Positions 25,901 through 34,900 of a stretch of 64,000 nt of DNA are shown one piece after another (position 1 is the first letter of the stretch; each line of letters opens with the position of its first letter). This stretch comes from Linyphia triangularis (taxonomy: Eukaryota > Arthropoda > Arachnida > Araneae > Linyphiidae). Location of the stretch: positions 31,096,459 to 31,160,458 of the forward strand of contig OZ021726.1 in assembly GCA_963978545.1 (NCBI GenBank), read 5' to 3'. The notes under the pieces are model-generated. The model did not search any database and was not told the DNA's origin. It worked only from the letters and a program-made list of their open reading frames with translations. The translations under genes were made by a program, and so were the position numbers.

Positions 25901-28900
25901 CTTCCCCTTCTTTTTTATTTGTGTAACTTGTTATGAGTATGTAATCAAATCTTCGACCATAACCTCCTCCCCCCCCCCCCCCCGAAAAGAAAACCTGACT
26001 GCTAGCTTGGTGAGAGAAGGCAACGCGCATTGGTAAAGCGCCCTCTCGAATGTTGGTACACCGCCCTCAGAGGTGACCCAGGCCGACCCTGACTCTATGT
26101 CAGGAGAGATATTGTTCAGCGCCCCTCTCAAGCTAATAAACATGAAGTTGTGGACTTTACAATACTTGGAAGTCACATCTTTATGAAAAAGATATCACAT
26201 TTATAACATAGACTTCTACTGCATGAAGTAAACTTGATTGAAAGAAGCATTTAATTATATATTTTTTTTACTTTTAAAAATTTATAATTAAAATTTTGTC
26301 TAATATTCGTTTTACGGAATCTAATATTCGTATATGGGAAATCTTAAATTATCTTTTTTGGCAATGCAATTCATAAAGAATTTGATTTCAGGATTAATTA
26401 GATTTTTGTCCCGCGGGGGGGGGGGGGGGTCCAATAGACCCCATTGTAATATATATTCCCATAGAAACACACCAGCGCGTGATCTCGAGGGTTAAGATGT
26501 AAATAAAATGTAGAACTTATTTTTCTGTCTTCAATATTGAAAATATACTATAAAAATCCTTCGATCTTTTAAAATATTTTAAATAATATTGTTACTATTT
26601 ACATTTGAACTACTAAATTAATTTCAATTTTAAATGAGTAGTTAATTATTAGTGCTAAAAATTGCAATTAATATTAGTGTTTATTTATAACAGAACAGTA
26701 AGTAAATTGTGCTTAAGTTTCATCTATATCAGAATAAATAAAATTAAAGTATAAAATATAAATTAGCAATTATAAAGGTATATATTCGTAATTATCAAGG
26801 TAGAAAGTTTTTACATAAAGGTTACAAATTCACTCTGGTTAAAAATAAATATTTGTTAAATAATTAAAAAGGACTCATTTTATAACAATCTCAAATTTTT
26901 AACATAACATACTCTTAATGACCAATTAAAAAATCATACATCTTTAAATTGTTATACTTTCTGTAGGAAAAGTTATTTATCAAAATTGTGCGAAGCAAAG
27001 TAATAACATATACAAAGTCTTTATTCAATTGAAATTTTGTTTCAATATGAATAGAATGAAGTAGTAAACATGATTGTATTTTTAAGATATTTTTTTTATG
27101 ATTTTATAGAGGATAATGTCCTAATATGTGCTTGTAGAGTGTAGGAATTTGAAAGATCACTTTTCTTCTGACAGGAAATATTGCCGTATGTTTAATGTAA
27201 AAGAACACCAATACGTTCTGATAACAGAAAATGTAAACAATAATATTGTTCCGTTGCGAAATTATTTGCTGTTTCTATTTTTAGTTATGTTTACTACTTA
27301 ATTATGTTTTGGTAGCCGGCCAGATAAAAGATGCGGCTATCTTTTTAAAATCAAGCAGTATTATATCTTCAAAACATCACATTAAAAAACAATGTGCTAC
27401 TATAACAAGTACTAATGGCGATTGCTGCCTGTTGTCAGATCCCGTTCGTGACATTTCCAGAAGGTAGGATCGGGCCCGGTGAAAAACGTTAGAAACGTGA
27501 AATGCGCTCTCGACTAGGTTTCTGCCCCTCCCCGGGCAATAAAATGCAATTAACTTCTTGTCAGTGTGACCTTTGGGGTCAAATGGGGACCATCTCTTCA
27601 CTATATACCCCTTTTGCTGACCATGTAAATCAACCACTGCTGTCCACAAAAGCCAATTGTCAAGAGCTTCACGCTTCAGACAATTGCCACAGGGTGGGTA
27701 AGGGCGTCTTGGGACTTGTGTTTCTTGACTTATCCTCCTATAGGGTTGCTATATTCTGAACAACGATCTTCGTTTTGCCATGGAAAAACCCAAGAATCTA
27801 ACTAAATATAGGTTTGATCAAAGAAATATTGTTAAGATATGTTTAAATAGTAATAGATGAATTTATTAACACTAAAGAATTGGGAATAATTAGCCCAAAA
27901 TTAAGGAATTAGTCGAAAATAAACCACTTCCGAAGTGATCCAGGAGATAATGGTGCTAGTGACGCCATCTGGTTATAGCTAGGGAACTAAATGAGCAAAA
28001 AATATCAAAGTTTAAAATTAAATTTAAAAAAATTGAAAATGAATATCAATAAATAAATTACGTAGCATAAAAGAACGAAGTAATATATATTATAGAAAAA
28101 AATAGGGTAAAGATCTGTGCGATAGGAAATTCTGTGGAATGATTTTGGTGGAGTGCTAATAAACAAAATGAATAAAAAATGCAAAAGTTTAAAATTAAAT
28201 TTAAAAAAATGGAAAACAAATATCACAAAAAAAAATTACGTAGCGTAAGAGAAACAAGTCATATCTATTATAGAAAAAAATATGGAAAAGATCCGAGCAA
28301 TAGCAAATTCGATAGAGTGATTTTTAAATTTAACATTAGGAGCATAGGCCAAGGAATGACTGCCGATCACTCTTAACGCATAAAACCATAATTAATTTAC
28401 AAAAATTAAACTCAAAACTTGCAAATATTTAATTTAACTATCCTACTTAAAAAATTCTTACAAGATGTATTTCAGGGCGCTCAAAAATAAATTGCAAAGT
28501 TTGCATTATATGGATCACTGGATTATTAAAAAAAATTCGATTACACAAAGAGAAAATTGTGAAAAAATTTTGACAAATTTCCAAAATTTCAACCACAAGG
28601 GTAAAATACCATTACATTTTACTTTTCAAAAAGTAAATTTTACAACAATAATTTTAGTGTCTTATTACTTTAGGATTAGTGAGAACCTTATGATGAACAT
28701 TTAAATTCATAAAAACAAAATGTACTACGAAAAATTTGCAATTTAAAAATATAAGGTTGTGAAATTCATTTTTTTTTGTTAATTATTAAGATAGTACATA
28801 TATTAAGAGTTCTTTACATGTGTATCATCTTTAGACTTAGTAATATTTTCATGCTTCAAATTGAAATTTAAGAAAACACGTTTTTTTTTTCAGAAAAATT

Positions 28901-31900
28901 GACAAAAGTGAAAAATTTTACTATAAAAAGGTCGGGTCCCACCGAGTTTATTTTTTAGAAAGATAATATATGTTCTTGCAAAACTTTTCATGTACAAAAA
29001 AATTAATTTCTGAATGACGTATTTTGAGTTTTTTTAATTACAAAAAAACACGTTTTTTGCAGAAAAAAAACGAGTTAGAACAATTTATTAATTTATTGTG
29101 AAATTTTATACAAACTTGGAATGATTTGATATTTTTTTATGGATTTGTTATAGTTTCATGGTATTGGGAAAAAAAAATTCGTAAAGATATATTCAGTAGT
29201 TTTATTGAGAAAAAAATTATTTTTCTAACACATGTCTTTTTTTTCGAAAATTTCAGAAATCGAAATTTTCCTAAAATCACAAATTTTAAAGGGCTGTAAA
29301 ATTTTAACCAATAGGAATATCCAAAAAATATTTGAGATTCTTCTTAATAACCATAAATAGAAGGTTCACACCAAATTTCATCAAAATCGGAAGGGGTGGG
29401 TGTCGAAATCCATTTTTTCTGGTCGATTTGACGTTTAATGACCCAACTGCATCATTGGATCATCTACGATGCAAATGCTTTTATGAAATCTCGGCTAACA
29501 AAAATACACCCATGTATTTTTACTGTAACTCAAAAATAATCACTTTCTCTTACAGCATCGCATCTACTGTTAAATAATCACTGAAAAAGAAAACTTTAAA
29601 TCTGTGATTTAAAAAGCAATCAAAACAAACAAATGAAAATACATTTTAATTCTTTTACAGTGAAATAGTTGTTTAAACAGGGAGTATTTCTAGTTGATAA
29701 GGTTAAGTATTAAAAATCCTTTCATTTGGTACATAGTTGAAGGAAATCAGAGCCCTGTAGCATTAATTATAGACATTTTACTATTACGAGAGAAATTCAA
29801 GATGGTGGCAAATGGCCAATATGGTGGGCTTACATTGCTTATATTTTTCTAGACTTTTGATATGTTGTTCAGGACATTTTTCTGAATCTAAAAATTCTAT
29901 TGTTGCAATTTATTTGATGTTTGGCTTTTTTTAGCTCTAAAATGACTGGACTACAATCAAAACAAGCAAATAAAAGTATTTTTAATGCTATTACTATCAA
30001 TAGTTATTTAAATAGGATGTGTTTCTTGTTGATAGATTAAGCATTGAAAATCCTTTCATTTGGTACATGTTTGAAGAAAATCGTAGCCCTGTAGCATTAA
30101 TTATTGTCATTTTACTATAACTACAGAAATTCAATATGGCGGCCTTCAGCCACTTAGATTTTTTTAGACTTTTGTTATATTGTTCAGGACATTTTTCTGA
30201 GTCTAAAAAACCTTAAAAACCTTTTTCTGCAATTTGTTTGAAGTTTTCATCTAAAATGACTGGACTATAAACGTTATAAAAAAACGATAATCAAAATGGT
30301 CACCAGTTAAAAGCTATGAAACCTAATGATTATCCCTAAGGTACCGAGTTCCATTTCTTTGGTGGACTTTGCACACAATGAATTCAATTTGATTTGTTAG
30401 GAAAAACTCTTATAGACAATCAGAACTCGACAGGCTAGTGTTTTTTCAAAATAATCTCAGCTCATACATTTCTGCTACTTTATACCCATTAAACTGAAAT
30501 GAGATTAATTCTATAAAAATTTTAGCCTGTCAAGTATTGATTGTTCATGAAGGTCCTTCTGAAAATAATCCAAATTGACTTCTTTGTATGCTAAGTACCC
30601 CAAGGAAACCGAACTCGCTGCTTGGTTGATATCCATTAGATTTTGCAATTTTCTGGCTGACCATTTTACTTGGCAGTTTTTGTGCAATGTTTAGTTGTTT
30701 TTATAGGGGTTAGTTTGTGCAAAGACCCATTTTGTATTACTTTAGGCATTGACTATTTAAGGGGATTTAAGCTACAAATTTTCCATTTATCCTAAAAAGT
30801 GTAAGCTATAAGTAGCTAAAAGCATACACATTAAAGAATTCTGTAGCAAGATACACTTTTTGAAAAAAAAAATTTATCGAATCGACTTGTTTGAAAATCG
30901 CAGTTTCTTTCAAATAACTTAACTACACTTGTTTTTGGCTAGGTTTTGTACATAATTTTATTAATTTTGCAGATATTGTAAAAAATGTTTTTGAAAATGC
31001 TTCTAAAGAAAACTACTCTGCTGTATTGTTAAAAGCAAATGAAATTCTCAAAAAAGTAAGTTATGCTCTTAATATCTTGGCTCAAGGATAAAATCTAAAA
31101 AGGTTTTCTTGTGTAAATTATAATTGGATTAAATATATGTCCAAAAATTAAAACCTTAAAAATTTCCCTTTAAAATATGTAAATTATCTCTTTCAGACTT
31201 TTGGTTTGGAAATTTTGGAGATAAAAAACACCAAAAACAACTATATTCTTGTGAATATTCTCGATCCAGATCATGGAATCAGAGAATTTGCTGAATAGTA
31301 AGTCATTTTTATATTACAGTGTACTAATTAGCACATAATTTGAAACTTTTCAAGTGTCACATTGTATTTAAACTCTTAAGTTGTCTTATAATTTTAGTAA
31401 CTAATAAATTAGTTATCATCAACCATTTTGGTTTGATTCAACAATGCTTTTAAAATAGATGAAAAGTATACAAATGTAAAAACTAAAACAGTGATAAAAG
31501 ATGACTGATAAAATACAAACTTATAACTTTTTTTTTTAGTGAATAAAATCCACAAAATAGTGTTTTGTTAAAATTTTAAATGCTTTATTTGTAGCTCTCC
31601 AGAAGAACTCCAGAAGCGAGGTTTGATTTTTCTGCTACTGACCATCATTTTCATGAATGGAAATTCCATAACTGAAGGTCTAACTTCCTTATATATTTAG
31701 TTTGATTTTGATTTCTTGAAAAGTATTATTCTTTAATATACTATGTGGTATTCTGATCGAAATGCTCTATTTTATTGCTGTGTATTTTGTCCTGCTGTTT
31801 AAAAATTTAAACCATTTGAATCAATTCAATATAATGTTTTATTTTTCTAGATAAATTGTGGAAAGCATTAGAACCTCTTGAGTTATATTCAAAGTAAATA

Positions 31901-34900
31901 TTTATAACTTTTAAAATTATATTATTAAACCTATAAATTATTTTGTTTGCTTAATACAAACAACTGAAACTTTAACTTTCTACATTTAAAATCAAGCCAT
32001 ACTTTTTTTTTTTTTTTTTTTTTGATGATAGTGTTCAATAATCCTGGTTAATATTTTGACAAAAATTTGTTAAAATGTCTAAATTGGAACTTTTCACAAT
32101 TATTCACTTTTAAGTATACCTAAACAGTATTCCGAAGTATCATGTGGTTTTGATGCCAATTTCTGAAATTTATAATTTGGTACCAATTTTCTGGAGCTTT
32201 GCAATAGTTACCAGTGTCTTACAAGTCAAAAAAAAAAAATCAAAAAATCTAAGATTTGTACAATTTAATAAAAAAAGATTGAATTAAAATAATAAATTAC
32301 AAAAATATAATATACTTTTACATATGCATGTGTACATATTTCTGAAATTAATGACTATTTTAAAAGAATTTTTAATATTTTTACTATTCTTTAATTCTTT
32401 AAATTCTTTTGGTGTTTAGCTCTACAATACCTCACCCGATATTTGGAAATGTAAAAAAATGCATCACAATCGACCTGGTCAAAGAAATGTACTTAGAGTA
32501 TACTTGTGTAAATAAAGACCCGATTCAGTATGAGTTTACATGGGGTGAAAGAGCTGTCCAAGAAATCAAAAAAGAAGATTTACTTGAATTTGCATGCGAG
32601 GTATAAATTTTAAATATATACCAATTTTATACAAATATGTTATCTTACATTCGTAATTTTGTTCAAAATTTGATTATTGAAAAAAAAAAAGTCATTGACA
32701 TAATTTTCACTTAAATAACAAAATTATTTAACTTTTCTAGAAGATATTTGAAAATTAGCTGACAAATAATTTTATGAAAAAAAGTTTGAATTCTTTGAAA
32801 GGATTAGATTTCAGTTATTTGACATCCGTAAACATTAATCGTTCAAAGTACTGCATATCAGGTCATTTTATTATGTTATTAATTAGTAATTCTGGACACA
32901 AAAAAATTGTAAACTATAGAGGAAAAAAAATCCTGAATTTTCTAGAAATATAGACCGACTTGCTCAAGTCATTTTTATTTCCTTTGAAAATTCTAAAATT
33001 TCCCCTGTTTTGCAGGCCACATGTCGTGGTCTTTTAAACAATCAACATATTCTACATGATGACTTAAAATTCTGCTTCAATTTCATAAAAATATAAAACA
33101 GAAAAATGTAGTCATTTGCTTTCTGCTTGATCTAATAAAATATATGAAAGAGTGCATGTTCGATTGGGAATGATGTCATTGCCCAATACTCAATAAGTCA
33201 TTTTTTTAATAAAATCGTTTTGATAACAGGAATGAAATTTGACAATTGGCAAAATTTCCGCTTTGCCAAAAAGGTAGAAGGTTAATACGCAAGTACTTTT
33301 TTTTTTACCAAAGATAGCTTCAGTTTAAATAAATCAAATATAATAATTGTTAATGTAATATTAAGTGTGTAATGTAGGGTATTGAAACCTAGTAGAATGA
33401 AAATACATCTGTAAACTAATTATTAACTTAGTTTAGAACCTTGCTGTTTTCATAAAAACTGTGCATTTTTAAATACTTTCAAAACAAAATTCTGGAAAAA
33501 AGCTTTTTAAATTATATTAAATTCTAGTAAGTTCCTTGTAGCAAATCTTTGTGTATCACTTGTAATTAAAATTTTAAATAAATTACATATTGAGTATTAG
33601 ACAGTTTCAAATTGAGTATGATTGATTTTTAAATAAATAGCAAATTGAGTATTATGTCTGACATTATGACTAGTTCATTAAAAGGCTCACAAAATTGACT
33701 CTATCCTAGAGGCATAAACTCATCAACATTACAACATCTCGCAGCATATAAAGTAAGTTTTGCAGTAAAAAATTGTGTGAGCAGAATTTATTTCAAGCAG
33801 CACCAGAAAAAGAAGAATCTGCAAAGAAAAAAGGTTCCTCAAACTAAAACACTATGTATAGTAAAATGAGCTGTTTCCTGGGATGAGATTTTTCCTCCCT
33901 TTGGAGGATTTCCTCCTTTTTTCTTTTTATGCAACATTTTCATCCTTTTTGTCGTTGTTTCGAGTATCCACATTTTTCTGATCTCAACCAGTTTTTCCTT
34001 CAAAAAGTATATAAACAAAAGATATACCCTCTTCGCACCTTTTTCCTTGCAGATTTTTCCACAAGCTCCTCACGACCGAGATGCTCTTCGTACCGTGATT
34101 GGTTGCAAATGGCACTGCCCTTCTACGATTGATTAATGGAGCATATGACCACCTCCATGTTTTAAGGTTCTGCACATGTGCTCAGACAACCAAAACAAAT
34201 GTTGATCGAGTCCAAAGCGTTACGATATTGCTTTTTCCGCAAGCTTTTTTTGCACTTTTGGGTATAATCCCTTCCACTTGCTTTTTAACAAATTTTTGGA
34301 TTTTCTCCTTTTTGCTATGATCACTCTCATCCCTGTGTTTCAATAGATTGGATTTTTGTTTTGCCATATGGTTTTCCAAATCACAAGTCCCTTATTTTAT
34401 TGGGAATTAAGTAAATATATCCTTTAATAGAATATTATTTTTAATAAGTTTTCAGATACTTTTTTTCTTTCAAATAACAAAATGACTTGTAAGTACATTC
34501 TAAACATGGATTTGCTGACTTCCTTTCCTTTTGTTATCAAATTTAAAAAGTAACATGAACACTTAACATGGTTCACTATAACAATATCATAATACAAGTA
34601 AGTGTAGACACAATTAATTCTAGATATTGAAATGGATGAAAAAAATACTTATTGGATTATTACTCTTTATGTTGATTACAAATAGTTGTCCTAAGTTCAG
34701 CCTCTTTACATTTCATAATTAGTTAATAAGGCATACCTTTACCAAATTTAAGTTCTCTATCTTTGTGGTGTACTGGATGTATGGGAAGTAGGGCAATGGA
34801 AAATTTTACACTTCAAATGTCCCTTTAAAGTTGGTTAGTCTAAGTTCAGTATTGCTTCTTGGATTTATGGGAAATGGGACATAGAGATATCTTACTCTTA

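Larger units (their letters stand above)
17809..29444. mobile_element. 11.6 kb DNA transposon with long TIRs and transposase
   Basis: The termini GGGTCATTCCACGTCAGATC (17809) and GACGTTTAATGACCC (ending 29444) are inverted. They continue as terminal inverted repeats of about 880 bp with high similarity. A 4 bp AACT flank lies on each side (17805-17808 and 29445-29448). Inside is one long intact reading frame for a transposase-like protein (19,252-21,789, - strand) and about 6.7 kb of non-coding sequence containing MITEs. A 4 bp duplication and GGG ends fit Sola-type or similar superfamilies; I cannot settle which. Confidence 0.85.

Noticed and set aside
34182..34379. Basic 65-codon frame on the - strand in an NSMCE3 intron
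   Set aside because: Not recognised, short and unsupported. It may be a relic of a mobile element, but nothing confirms this.
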